NCBI GenBank assembly: GCA_001599755.1
Contig: BCHX01000005.1
Location: 3,716,409 to 3,780,408 of the forward strand
DNA from: Gliomastix tumulicola
Lineage: Eukaryota; Ascomycota; Sordariomycetes; Hypocreales; Bionectriaceae
Length of the DNA stretch: 64,000 nucleotides
Direction of reading: 5' to 3'
Within the stretch, counting starts at the first letter, position 1. Each line of letters begins with the position of its first letter. Positions 34,301-45,908 of the stretch are shown piece after piece. The notes under the pieces are model-generated. The model ran no database searches. It saw nothing but the letters and a program-made list of their open reading frames with translations, and had not been told where the DNA came from. The position numbers and the translations under genes were made by a program.

Positions 34301-35350
34301 CGATGGCGGAAAGCTGAGCTCCTCGTGGCCGCTGAGCGCAACGCTTTGCGACACAGAGATGACGGATGGAGTGGACGCCTTTTGGAACTTTTCGGGTCTG
34401 AGTGTGGTTGCTGTCGGGGCGGCGGACTTTTCCGGCTTCACTTCTTCACGAGGAGGTTCTGCCGGAGCAGGTGTCTGGGTGATCTGCACGGTAGGCGCTT
34501 CGTCTGGCTGAGTTACTGGTGCCGGCTCGGCCTTGGGCGCCGGGCGCTGCACCTGAGGCTGAACCGGTTCCTGCTTCTGGGGTTGCTTTCGTGTCGTTCC
34601 GTACCGTGATCTCCGATACAGGATCCTCTTCCGGCGTGTTATCATGGTCGCCACGAGTCGCTGCCGGATCTGCTCGTTGGCTTCGGGGAATTTGTCGAGC
34701 ACATAGCGGGCGAACATATCTTTGAGGAAAGGCTCGACATTGTTACCATCCTCGTCGGTAATCTCGAAGCTGCTTGCTGCTTTGGTGTCCTGCGTCGCCT
34801 TGCTGGCTTTGCGGATAGTGTTTGAGAACTTGTGAAGGAGGCTGATGCTCGTAGATATGCGTTGCAGGCCCTGGTTCAAATTATCATCGACAGGCGCCAA
34901 GGACTTTTCTTTTCCCTCTGGAGATTCCCTGTTCGATGCTGCATCGAGTGATTTCCAGCCTAACTCATGGTGTTAGCCTATGAGTCGCGGGTGGGAGTTG
35001 CTGATGAGGGATATGAGGACCATGTCGGGTGGATACTCACAATGGTGCAAATGCGCGCCGAGCGCCTCCAACAGGCTCGTGATGATATCCTGGACATCAG
35101 GCGCCTCCCTGAGACGGTGGTCCAGCGAGTCCCTGCCTTTGCCCAGGGCCTTGATGTTCGCAGCCCAGATGGAGAATCTCGCGAGCTGGTCCTCCACGAG
35201 CGACACCTCGCGGGAATGGATCAAGGCGGCCATATCCAGGCAGCTCTGGAACTCATCCAGACAGCGCTGTGCGGCGCCCGATATCGTGGGCGCATCCTGC
35301 TTGGTTGTCTGCTGGGGCTCCTGGCCGGCCCCGACAGATAGATCGCTCAT
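31378..35350 (-). CDS. Zinc-finger-like protein with a degenerate (pseudo) receiver domain
   Basis: Three exons (35350-35041, 34959-33993, 33922-31378) give 1,273 residues. The first ~190 residues are helical and conserved-looking (FSIWAANIKALGKGRDSLD, GLQRISTSISLLHKFSNTIR). A Pro-rich linker and a basic helix follow. Cys/His-rich segments come next: VTCPYCFHAIPAKD, YVCLFEGCESSEELHAHSN then WLKHMREHTLKWKC, and SCPLCGIRKDELEQVNMENH, suggesting several C2H2-like fingers at about 405-560. A response-regulator receiver fold occupies about 795-905 (LKVLVAEANSTDLEVV, LILMSVRLPKLDGLES, PIVAVTAFF, YLSRPIRRPALR). The acidic pair is partly lost (EA), the phospho-acceptor Asp is Ser, and the conserved Lys is Arg, so phosphorylation is unlikely. 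A long disordered Pro/acidic tail ends the protein. It is transcribed divergently from the protease gene, 425 bases away. Confidence 0.85.
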
Positions 35351-35775
35351 CTTTTCATGTCTGCAGCTCAGTCATATGCGCTGCAGCAAGGGAAAGTTGC
35401 AGTCATCATTGGAGAGCTGGGAGAGGTGGAAATGAGGCATCTCGATTGTGCGAACCATTTTGCTGGGCGGGGTTACCTCGGACGGCTCGTCGTGCATGAT
35501 ACTATCTTATCTCCACTACGCTCGTAATAGCCGGATGACTGTTAAGGCGATAACGGGCATGCATATCGTCTGACAGGCCGCGCCTCCCCTGTCGCTTCAG
35601 CTCCCCGCTTTCTGCGACCTGCTGAGAAATCGATTATTCCATTTGATGCACCCAAAACCTCTCATCGACGAAACGCGTGAACCCTCCAGCATCCCGGAGC
35701 TTGAAGCTGTGCGACGGGCGATGCAACAGATTCAGAGACCGCTAGAGTGGGATAGGGCACGCACGACTTGAAATC
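35351..35775. other. Shared upstream region of the pseudo-receiver and protease genes
   Basis: A 425-base divergent interval. Both start codons are well defined, so a bidirectional promoter is a reasonable inference; I identified no specific operator. Confidence 0.45.
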
Positions 35776-38700
35776 ATGCCACGGCCTGCGAGGCCGGCAT
35801 TTTGCCACACGAATGCCGCTCGCTCCGTAATCGGCGTACTGGAGGTCGTCGAGGAGGTCGCGAGAGTGCTCAAGGCTGATGAGAGCAGCGGCGATCTCAA
35901 GAACTTCTATGCGTACCTTGTTGCGTACTGCAAGCTGATCCGGGACCACCTGTCGCGTGTTCAGGCCTTCGTCCCGGATACGCCCAACCAGCTGTTTTCT
36001 CGAATCTTGGATCAGCTGCAGACCGCGTCGTATCTCGGCGGGGATGGCGATGCGGCTGAATTCCAGGCCTTTTGTCTACTGTGGAACACGGTCAGGAAGT
36101 TAGACGATCGCCGGCAAAAGGTCAAGGTCATCAAGACCTTCTTCACTGGCAACGCTTCCCCAGATGAGCGTGACGGGATCATCCAGTCCCTCGAGAGATA
36201 CGAAGACGAGCTCCGGGCTTCATACCCGGAAGACACCTCCCAGTGGGAGAAGGATGACTTTGCTGTTCAACGAAAGGTCCAGGAACCGTCATACGGGATC
36301 TGCAACGCGGCACAATCCATCTTCAAGGCCCTGACATCTTGCGTCGACTGCCCCTGTCCGATACAGCATAAGTTTGGCGCTAGGTTGAGTCTGGGAACAT
36401 ACAGAAGGATAGAGGCGCCACCCGACGCCGAACCACGCGACGATGGCGAGAACCAGCTGGACTTTGACATGTTCCTGTCCATGCAACATGACTGGCACGA
36501 GGTGTGCATACACACACCGCAAGAGAAAGCCGTCCAATGGGCACTCGATGGAGATCTAAGGGGCAACACGAGAAAGGTGGCGGCCAAGCCGAAGACACAG
36601 AGAGTCAGGAATCTTTGCGATCCCATAGCGAAGATTAGTACCCTGGCGGCGCGACGACTGGAGCTGAGGGTCACGCGGGGCAGGCTCTTCAAGCTCCGCT
36701 CGGAGGTCAGCACATCTCTGATCGACAAGACCAAGGAACCTGTCTCTCTACAGCATCTTCTCAGAGGCGGGTCACGATCGTTCACAGAGCGAACTAGGAG
36801 AATTCTTGCGGTCATGTTAAGTTCGGCGGTCCTCCATCTACATGATACGCCCTGGTTGCGGGATACGTGGAACTCGTCCCATGTCCTATTCTTCCGCACC
36901 ACGTCCTCAGCTGTTCCGTTGCGACCGTTTGTCCAGGCCCCTCTGTCGAAATTCGGCGAGCAGGAGCTAGCTTCAGAGGGTTCAGACTATGATTCCGACG
37001 ACGATGACGGGGTGGACCCAGACGATATCGATCCCGACGACCTAGACCCTGACGATTTCATGCAACACCAGTGTCCGATTCTCGTCATGCTAGCAGTAAT
37101 GCTAATGGAGGTCTATTTTGCGGTCCCCTTTAGCGTCCTCGCTAAGAGATACAACGTCGAGCTGAGCCCGGATGATTCTGTATCAAGCAAGAGCGCGCGG
37201 TGTATCGATACAGAGCTCGTTTTCCGCGCCTGTCGCGGCGAAATTCCTGAAAACTCGCAGTTCCATCGCGCTGTCGAGGCTTGTCTCAACCCAAGTCTAT
37301 GGGAGGGTGAGGACGGCGAGAAGCTGGATGACCAGGCACTTCAGGAGAAAATCTACATGGAGGTCGTCTTGCCATTGGAGACGGAGCTGAGCCAGGCCTA
37401 CAGTTCGATCGCGCTGGAAGACCTTGACCGATTCGCCCAAAGTCTCGATCTTGCGAGTTGGGACCAGACTATATCTCTCCCAAGCAGCGAGGACGTGCAA
37501 AGAGACGACGTCGTTGCACCACTGGCGCACTCCAGTCTACCAGATCTTCATATGACGAACAGCGCTTCGTCGTTGGATCCGAGACAGATTTACAGTGTCT
37601 CGCCTCGGGCAGCGTCCCCTTATCCACCGCCGCCTCAAAGCTCCCAATTCTCACCGGCACAGGGCCCTTACCGCGTAGATCGACTAGATGATCCTCGCTG
37701 GTCTACGCCGAGTCTTGCCACGCCTGTTATCGTTCCGCAATTCACCAGCCTTCCTCCCCCTCCCCCTACGGAGATAATAGACTACCAAGCCTCGAGGTTC
37801 TTTGATGATGAGACGATCCCAGAGAGCCGGGCTCGTGAAACGTGAGCACCAGAATTCAATCATGCGTGGACCTGCAAGTTGACTGACTGACGACGTTCCA
37901 GATGTGCAAGCTACAAGACCTGGAAGCAACGCTACAGTGACGTCTACGACAAGTTCATAGACCCTGAAAAGCTTACGGCTACAGGTCTACGACCTGTGAA
38001 GATTGCTGTGCTGGATACGGGCATCGACCTTACACATCCAGACGTGGAGGCGCGTCTTGACAATATCAAGGGGAAGTGTAACTGGACCAACCAACGCTTT
38101 AAGAACCTGGTCCAGGATAAAAATGGACACGGGACATTCACGGCAGGCCTGATTTTGGACTTTATGCCCGACGCTGAGCTGTATATCGCGAAGATCGTGG
38201 ATAACAAGCCCTCCAGTCCGGTTATGATTGCGGAGGTGAGTGTGCTTCGAGAGATCAGCTTTCTGTGTCCAGAGGCATCATGGTTAAGGCTCTATCGCCC
38301 CGTGGCCTTGGACATGTGGGCTACGAGACGATGACTGACGACCTTCCAGGCTATCAATCATGCCGTCACGACATGGCAGGTCGACATCATCTCCATGTCA
38401 TTTGGCTTCCCCTCTCGAGTCATCGACGGCTATGCCGACCTCGAAGCCGCCCTTCTCAACGCATACAATCACCGTGTTCTCCTGTTTGCTGCCGCATCCA
38501 ACAGTGGTGGCCGGCTCGGTCGGGCTTTCCCTGCCCGGGACCCGAATGTCATTGCTGTGCACGCCGTCGATGCAAACGGCAACAGGTCCGACTTTAGTCC
38601 TACAGCTTCAGCCGAGGCAGTTAATTTGGCTACAGTCGGCGAGGGCGTCGAGTCAGCGTGGCCGGTGCATCTTTGCGACGAGGAGAAGAATCCAGCCCTG

Positions 38701-38979
38701 GTCGGTGTCCGGTCTGGGACGTCGTATGCCACGCCGATCCTCGCTGGCATCGCTGGTTTCCTGCTGTCATACGTGAGGGTCAACCTGCCAGATGTCGCGG
38801 ATATCCTGAGGAGGAGAGACAAGATGGAGAAGCTGCTGAAGAGAGTCGCCGTGAAGGGGAGTAATTATGAGCCCAGGGATGGGTATCACTTTGTTGATCT
38901 GAGTTTGTATGCGGACAGCATGTTTGGCAAGGCGAAGGAGTTTATTGATGGAACAATACGGGACATATTGAATGAGTAA
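35776..38979 (+). CDS. DUF7580-like helical domain fused to a subtilisin-like (S8) protease
   Basis: Three exons (35776-37841, 37902-38235, 38350-38979) give 1,009 residues. The first ~600 residues are a helical regulatory region resembling DUF7580/incompatibility-type proteins (SVIGVLEVVEEVARVLKA; RGGSRSFTERTRRILAVMLS; HDTPWLRDTWNSSHVLF). They include a very acidic stretch (YDSDDDDGVDPDDIDPDDLD, about 410-430). A Pro/Ser linker leads to an S8 domain from about 715. The full catalytic set is visible: Asp in IAVLDTGIDLTHPD, His in NGHGTFTAG, oxyanion Asn in FAAASNSGG and Ser in VRSGTSYATPILAG. There is no signal peptide or propeptide, so it is predicted to be an intracellular protease. The gene directly downstream, on the same strand, encodes a gasdermin-like protein, its probable substrate by analogy with Podospora het-Q2/het-Q1. 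Confidence 0.92.
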
Positions 38980-39261
38980 CGAAACCTAGATACCACCACC
39001 ATGTAATCAAGCACGAGATGTTTACAGCATCTGATGATATGCGTCCGTAGTGACTGGTTCGGATTGATTGGCCACATAAATCAGGCAGGATCCGTTTCTG
39101 CCTCACTGGAGACTGCGTCGTCAGCATCAAACCCCGCATCTCTGCATTGTGGTTACATGAGCACCCTTCCCATCAGCCGGAGATCTTGAACCTTGACCTG
39201 CACACGGAAAGATCCGAGCCACGTTGATTAACCCAGGATCACTGATTGCGAGATCCATACG

Positions 39262-40181
39262 ATGGCCAACCGCATTCCGTGCTACTATTTGGCTCCGACC
39301 TGGGACTTCCCCCCTCCCCCGGCAGGTCCAGTCAAGCTTGGGAGCGTCATCACGAACCTCGATACCCCGGATCGGCCGCTGTTCACCGCTTCACTACCTA
39401 ACAAAGATGACCCGAGCCAAGTTTTCTCAACAGAGCAGCGCCATGTGACGTACTCGACAGACAAGCTACGGCAAGGACAGTTTGGCCTCTTCACCCGATT
39501 TCTGGGGCTGATTGTGGGCGTGGGGATAGAGGCTACTGTAGACTGGGAGAAGACGTAGGTCAGATTCTCACGTATTTGATGGAATATCGACTGACACAAT
39601 GGCTACGATATAGGGACACCTCACTCTTTACCTTCGACACCCTCGAGACGACCCAGCTCATCCCCAGTCCAGAGCTCACACAGACGTGCATCTCTGTCCC
39701 GTCCGTGAAGCGATTCTTGGAGAAGTCACGCTACCGCAAGCCCGTGTATATCATTACAGGTCTTAAGACAGTCCGAGGCGCACAGGCCAAGACTCTGAGC
39801 ACCCGGTCTGCTGGTACTGGATTCAAGGCGGAGGCTGACGGCCTTCTTCTGTCCGGACCGGTCAGCGTCGGCCCTACAGTCAGTGGGGATAGAATAGGCA
39901 GCCACAGTATGGCCTGGGAGAGCGGGAGTGATTTTGTCTTTGCGTTTCGGGTGCGCAAGGTGCTTGTGAAGAAGAAGACAGGAGGGGTCAAGTCAGATGA
40001 GGATTACATCAAAGGTGCGATGCTGGGCAAGGAGGATGAGCCGGGGACTAAGGAGCTGGAGTTTGAGGTGGTTTTTGACGATGAAGTGGATGTTGTAGGC
40101 GAAGGCGTCGGGTACGAAGAGCTGCTGGACGAGGAGGAGCTGGTCCGGTGTGTTAAACCGACGGGGCGGGAGGAGAACTAG
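39262..40181 (+). CDS. Gasdermin-like pore-forming protein (het-Q1/rcd-1 type candidate)
   Basis: Two exons (39262-39554, 39614-40181; 59-nt intron, WEKT/DTSLFTF) give 286 residues, close to the length of known fungal gasdermins. No signal peptide. It starts CYYLAPTWDFPPPPAGPVKL and has alternating amphipathic strands: GLFTRFLGLIVGVGIEATVD, then helix VPSVKRFLEKSRYRKPVYII, TGLKTVRGAQA, and near the end SGSDFVFAFRVRKVLVKKK. The order (helix, YIITGLKT strand, then GS-FAFRV-LV strand) parallels the gasdermin N-terminal pore-forming domain. A ~65-residue acidic tail follows (DEDYIKGAMLGKEDEPG.., EELLDEEELV). In known fungal gasdermins proteolytic removal of a short C-terminal segment activates membrane insertion and cell death; the S8 protease gene 282 bp upstream is the expected activator. 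The fold assignment is my inference from motif order and context. The alternative is an uncharacterised fungal family with a similar fold. Confidence 0.62.
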
Positions 40182-40741
40182 GAGCTCTTGTGACGCTTGG
40201 GATGAAATTTGTTTCCCCCGTACTCTTCCCCACGGGGTAGAATGACTATCAGTCCGAGCTGAGCACTATCAAAGTATGAGGATGAGGATCTAGACGTCTG
40301 CCGATGTGAAATTGAGACTGTGCTTCCACTCCCGAGACTCCCCGAGCACCATTATGGCGCCAAAACTAGTCACAGGACACGGTCAAGCTGGTGCTACCCC
40401 TCACTGAATCTCCAACCCCGGGACGCAACCGACACTCCCCGACTCCTTCCAAAGCTACCAGTATTCCCCAGATTCAATGCTCCCCTCACCGGCAAACTGG
40501 AGTCAGTGCGGAGTTTGTGATTCATCACTACGGGTTAACGGGTTCAGCAGGCACATGCCGAAGACCCCTGCGAGGAACTTTGACAGATTGACGGCAGACA
40601 CCATCCCTGATGCAACATTACTTATAGCTACTGAGCTCCATCGCATTGATGCCTTGACCTTTTCCTCCCTCCCTCTTATTCATCCCTATACGCCGCTGAC
40701 GAAGAGGGACCTAATTGGCCTTCTTTCTTGACACGTCAAAC
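40182..40741. other. Intergenic region upstream of the MFS gene
   Basis: 560 bases, no supported gene. It presumably contains the gasdermin-like gene terminator and the transporter promoter. Confidence 0.45.
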
Positions 40742-42872
40742 ATGTGGCTTCACTCCGTCCTACGCCGGATCGTTCGCAATGATGCTATCCGCGTCGATCC
40801 CCCTGAAATCTACAACTGGCGCGTTCTCGCCTTAGCTGCGTCGGTGAGTCGATCCGCGACAGTCGTGTCGTTCTCCCCATGGCAGGGCTTGCGCTCGCTG
40901 ACTGAGGAGAGTAATGCAGGCATGCTTCGCTGGAGCGCTTTTTGGTGTAGATGCTGGCATCATTGGTGGAGTTCTCGCCATGCCCGACTTCAAAAGGTAC
41001 TATCCAGGAATTCCCCGTACTCGTACGGGCAGAGAGCATCTATGGGCTGACACGTTTTGCTAGAGAGTTCGGGCTTGACGACAAGCCTCCAAGTGCTGCT
41101 GCCGACCTGTCCGGAAACCTCGTCACGACGATGCAAGCCGGCGCCGTTGCCGGAGCTCTGCTCTCCAGCCCGTACGCTGACCGCAAGGGAAGAAAACCGG
41201 CACTGCTCATCGTCGCTGTGACGGGCTTCTTTGGCGGTATCATGCAGGCTGTGTCGTACGGGCATCTGTCCGTCTTCTACATCGGACGGTAATTGGCATC
41301 ATTGACTACCCCTATATGACTAGCACATTGAGGCTAATTACGCCACTTAGATTCATGGAGGGCATTGGTCTTGGTGCTGGCACGATGCTCGCGCCTACAT
41401 ACGTCTCAGAGAACTCGCCGCGTGCGATCCGCGGCTTCCTTGTCGGCTTCTTCCAGCTGCTCCTGGTCATGGGTGGGATGATGGCATACTTCATCAACTA
41501 TGGCGCACTCCTCCACTTATCGGTAAGCCCGACGTGCCGGATGTATCTCGCAGGTATTTTGTACTGACAGTCTTGACCAGCCTCGTGCCACATGGATGGT
41601 CCCGCTTGCTTGCCAGTCCATCTGCCCAGCCCTCCTCTTCGTCAGCATGCTCTTCTGCCCCGAATCTCCGCGCTGGCTAGCCTCTCAAGATCAGTGGGAT
41701 AAAGCCGGTGCAGTGCTCTCCGATGTCCGGCAGCTACCCCTCGAACACGCATACCTCCAGCAGGAATTGCTTGAGCTACGGACGCAGCTCGACCAGGAGA
41801 AAGAGATCATGCAGGGCACTGGATTCTGGGCGATTCAGAAGGAGTGCTGGACGGTTCCCACCAACCGGAGGCGTGCACTGCTGACGATTGGGATTGTCAC
41901 GTTCCAGCAATGGTCGGGGGTAAGTCGATTAAATGCCCTGGTCGACTGCATGAATATGGTCTTATTAACGGTTCTCTTAGACTGGTGCCATCAACTACTA
42001 CGCGCCTATGATCTTCAAAGACCTTGGTCTATCTAGCACGACGACCGCACTCTTTGCCCAGGGTGTCTACGGCATCGTCAAGGTCGTGACGTGCCTCATC
42101 TTTGTCTTCTTCCTCGCCGACTCCCTGGGCCGTCGCATGTCTTTCATGTGGAGCGGCATGGTGCAGGCTCTCTGCATGTTCTTCTTGGGATTTGTAAGAC
42201 TATGGATCCGTTCTTGTCGTTGAGGCTTTACGCAGGGATCGTTTTCTAACAAAGACGTGCAGTACGTTCGATTCGGCCCGGATATTGGAGAGAACTCAAG
42301 CCCTCCGCCAGCCGGCATTGCAGCGCTCGCAATGGTGTACATCTTTGCCGCAGCCTTCAACATGGGCTGGGGACCAGTGTGTAAGTTGAAACTTATCATT
42401 ACAAATGTCTCTGTCAAGCCTTCTGACCTGAATTCCTACCATAGCATGGATCTACGTCTCCGAGATTCCGACAAACCGTCTGCGGGCATACAACGTCGCG
42501 CTCGCCTCGCTCACACACTGGCTGCATAATCTGGCCGTGTCCAAGGCGACCCCTGTCATGTTGATCTCGGTGCCTTACGGGGCCTACTTCATCTTTGGAT
42601 CGTTCAATTTCACCATGGCGATTCTGGCGTATTGGGTGCCTGAAACCAAGGGCGTAAGTTCCCCTGAGTCCGCCGTCTGCTTTTCTATGGGTACCGGCGA
42701 CTGACTTTTTTCCCCTGCTTTACAGCTCTCTCTTGAACGTATGGACGAGTTATTCGGAGGGGTGGACTTGACAAATGTGGAGGATATCGGGACTGCCGCG
42801 AGAAATGCCAAGGCGTTGGACGAGGAGGATGCAGATGAGACGGAGGCGGTTCGGGCGTCTAACAAGGTCTAA
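40742..42872 (+). CDS. MFS sugar-porter-family transporter (hexose/quinate-permease-like)
   Basis: Nine exons (40742-40843, 40920-40996, 41064-41288, 41351-41522, 41581-41919, 41981-42193, 42263-42380, 42445-42653, 42726-42872) give 533 residues; all eight introns (58-76 nt) keep frame. Twelve membrane helices are expected and the sugar-porter signatures are present: FGVDAGIIGGVLAMPDF in TM1, YADRKGRKPALL after TM2, FMEGIGLGAGTMLAPTYVSE in TM4-5, FCPESPRWL before the central loop, QQWSGTGAINYYAP in TM7, LADSLGRR in loop 8-9 and YWVPETKG after TM12. The start (RVDPPEIYNWRVLALAAS) resembles quinate-permease-type members. It is a plasma-membrane H+ symporter for a sugar or related polyol/cyclitol. 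It converges with a Zn2Cys6 regulator gene. Confidence 0.94.
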
Positions 42873-42992
42873 TGAGTGGACGCATCTTTTGAGGCATCCA
42901 AGAAAGGTTGTAATGGTCATTTGACTCCGAAATGGTATATTTGTCATCTGATAGACTCTTGGAATGAAGGCACTGCACGGTGTACTGAGGAT

Positions 42993-43020
42993 TATCGATA
43001 ACATATCAATGTTATCGATA
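42993..43020. repeat. Perfect 12-bp inverted repeat with 4-nt loop
   Basis: tatcgataacat, atca, atgttatcgata: a perfect palindromic hairpin between the convergent stops of the transporter and the regulator. It could be a 3'-end/termination or protein-binding element. Confidence 0.9.
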
Positions 43021-43150
43021 TGTCACGAGGTCTCACATTCAGATCCCCGGCTACTGCATTTGAGGCATCAATGCCACTTCATGTGCTGGAGAATTTGAGC
43101 ATCAAGTCGTCAAGGTAAAAGTACAGCATTGTTATATAACTAGGAGGATG

Positions 43151-45289
43151 CTATAAGCTCGCCCAGGGGCTCTTAGGATCGTTCCAAACCTCCTGTAGCT
43201 CTGCCCCCAAAGTCGGTGTTGGCCAACTGCCACGGCGAGAGTCCAGCATGTCTAGGACACAGGCCCTCCGTCGCGTGTCGTGAATGAACATGCCAGCTGG
43301 AGGCCGAAGGTTAGCGTTGCAACCCGTGATGACCATGCGACGCACGTCGTATCATGATGGGCACTTACCGATGAATAAACACTGCGACGACATCATGCTT
43401 GAAGCGTCCTCCGTCAGCGTCATGCCAATACCGCAGACAACCTCCACACTCTCCTGGATCGTCTTATGTCTGTTCATGAAGCTGTCGAGGCCGCCTAGGT
43501 TCGGCTCGTGGGCGCAGATCAGTATTCGCGAGACGTGATGGATCTGCATGGCAAGTCCTACAGCATAGCCCGCGTCAGCATGTTCTTGTTCCTTCCTCAG
43601 CACTGACCGTATGATGATGTCTTACCAAAACACTGGGGATGTATCAGCCGCGGCTTGAACACGTCAGACTCGTCTCGACTCGTCGCCGGAAGCTGCGAGA
43701 ACTCGACGGTGAGGTGCATCTCCCACTCATGCAGCATCTTCCTCAGCGCCTTGGCCCACCCAATCCTCCCCGCGATCGTCACCTCGGCATCGTTGGCCCC
43801 GTCCGCGGCGGCACAGAAATTGACAACCTGCGCCAGGATCCATATTGCCCTCGACGCCAGCTCGTAGCTGCCCAGCTCGGCACAGGACTTCTTCGGCAGC
43901 CATGTGCTGTATGTCCGTCTCCTCTCCCTAAACGCCACCCATATGTCCTGCCGTAGCCAGGCCCACCATGTTGTGCTCTCAAGACTAGATGCTTCGACTT
44001 CGATCTGACGGGACCGTAGGATCCAGAAGACGCCCTGTAGGTGCTGCTGCCAGTCGCGCCGCGAGCCGCGCAGCATCTCGTATGTAGATACGATCAGCGT
44101 CGTTGCCATGAGCTCGAGGCTGTTCTTGTATGTGGAGTATTGCATTGCCTTCTGAACGTAGTGCAGTGTTTGGTAGTAGTATTGCAGGGCGGTGTTCTGG
44201 GCGGTTCGTTGGTCATCCGGGGAGAGGTTTTCGTTGAGGGATTGGTGGTAACCGGAGAGGGCGAGGATGGCGTTGAGAAGGCCGGCGTTGCGGATGGCGA
44301 GGTGAGGAACACGGGTTGAGAAGTGTCGGGCGAGGTCAAAGAGATCGAGCTAAACTTGGTCAACCCACTGCATCTGCTATCGGACTTGTACTGTTGATAA
44401 CATACCCAGGAGCAGATCCGATGGAGGAAGTGCTCGAACAGACCTTGTTCGGGGCCCAACAGAGGGATATTAACAGGGGTCTTCCACATTGCCTCCTCTT
44501 CGTCAAAGAGATGTCCTTCTGGTGGCTGGCCGTCGATGATTTTGGTAGCCCGCTGCAACGGCGTCATGTCATCCTCGTTCTGCCCATTGAAGAGATCGAG
44601 AAACCCGGCCTCGGTGCCCGCGGTATCATCGGTATGTTCAACGGCACTGGATACCAACGGATCGTGGCTGGCTAAGAGCCCAAACCATCGTACCGCCGCT
44701 ACGCTTGTTGATGCTGCCGGGGTCGTCGAGGCCGAGTCTGGCTGCGGTTGGCCAAACCAATCGTACGCCCCAGCCTCGAGCTGCTGCTGAATCTCGCCAT
44801 CGGCATCCCAGTCCAACGTATCGTCGTGGATCTGAGGGGCGGAAGGGGTAGATAGTGGTTGATCACTATATTTCGCTTGCGGCGTCGTAATCGTTCGAAC
44901 GAGACGGAGCATGTCATCTTGCGAGCTGATGATCTGCCCAAGTTGCCGGAGAATCTCCAAACTTGCAGGGTCGAAGCTGTACCAAACCAAAGACTGTCGG
45001 TCAGCTGAGCCATCCACCACCGTAACAAAAGAGCCACTCACGTAGAATGGTCCCTCTCCGCATCATCGTACGAACAGCTGATGCCGATAGACGCGCAGAA
45101 CCCACACGTGGGACGCACGTTATCGCACTTCGTCTTCCTCGCCCTGCACACGTGGCACGCCTTCAGACTCCTCTTGCGCGGGTACCGGGGATCTGTCACC
45201 GGCTGGCTACCCGCGGGTCGTTTCCTCTGTTTCCCACTGTCAGCACTGGATCGTGACGAGATCTCGGTCGCCTGCTGGTGCTCGGACAT
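43151..45289 (-). CDS. Zn2Cys6 fungal transcription factor
   Basis: Five exons (45289-45042, 44976-44406, 44349-43626, 43557-43369, 43296-43151) give 625 residues, in frame throughout. The Zn(II)2Cys6 binuclear cluster (about residues 45-72) is complete: CHVCRARKTKC then DNVRPTCGFCASIGISC, spacing CX2CX6CX6CX2CX6C, preceded by a basic RYPRKRSLKA. A short helical dimerisation segment follows (FDPASLEILRQLGQIISSQD). The remainder is the fungal-specific regulatory domain of the Pro1/UPC2-like type (LFDLARHFSTRVPHLAIRNA, LELMATTLIVSTYEMLRGSR, WWAWLRQDIWVAFRERR). It is divergently transcribed from the FAD oxidoreductase gene with a 619-base shared upstream region and converges with the sugar transporter gene. 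Its likely targets are therefore those neighbours, by position only. Confidence 0.95.
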
Positions 45290-45908
45290 GGCGAAAAGCG
45301 GTTTGTGGAGCAGGGGGATGGGGGGCGAGGATGAGCTGTCAGATATTGGGGGTGAGATTGTGGGAGAAGCGCGCGTGCCCTTGCAGACGATAGACGCGCG
45401 CGTCAGCTAGTTGGTCGTGAAAACGGACGGCGGTGTATGTATGCTTCGGGGAGGATGCGGTTGGTACCTGCAGGAGGTTGGTGAAAGGGGAGCAAGGATC
45501 GGGGAGTGTCGGTTCGGTGAGGAGGATGGGTGCGGGGTTCGTTAGCAGACTCTCCACTGGTTTCCAAGAATAAAGGAGGCACAGCAGAGGAGAGCATTGG
45601 CGTCCTCTTGGTCTGGGAAGGTGGATCAGCTCCAGCAGTGATCGTTGTTGGATTCGGGGACTGTCGGGAACATGCACTCGACTGATACGCAGGGTCCTTT
45701 TCGGTCTTGGGAGATGATCAGATCGTCTGGATGTGACCATGATAAAAGCATTGCATAACCTTCCATTGGTACCCAATCCTGTCTCCTTCAGATCAGATGA
45801 AAGGACGGACCGTGACTCGCATTTGCAGCGCTTTATAAGGCCCCTTGTCCCCGGTCCCTCTGCTTCCGGCACTTACCCAAACGATCATAGAGCCGAGCCC
45901 ACGACACA
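45290..45908. other. Shared upstream region of the regulator and the FAD oxidoreductase
   Basis: A 619-base divergent interval with no supported gene and one clear TATA-like element near the oxidoreductase. Regulation of both genes from here, possibly by the Zn2Cys6 protein itself, is an inference. Confidence 0.45.
45833..45839 (+). promoter_or_regulatory. TATA-like element of the FAD oxidoreductase gene
   Basis: tataagg located 70-76 nt upstream of the ATG at 45909, a normal distance for a filamentous fungal core promoter. Confidence 0.5.

Noticed and set aside
33938..34900. A separate 320-residue gene on the minus strand
   Set aside because: It is the middle exon of the zinc-finger/pseudo-receiver gene; splice sites on both sides keep frame and join conserved segments.
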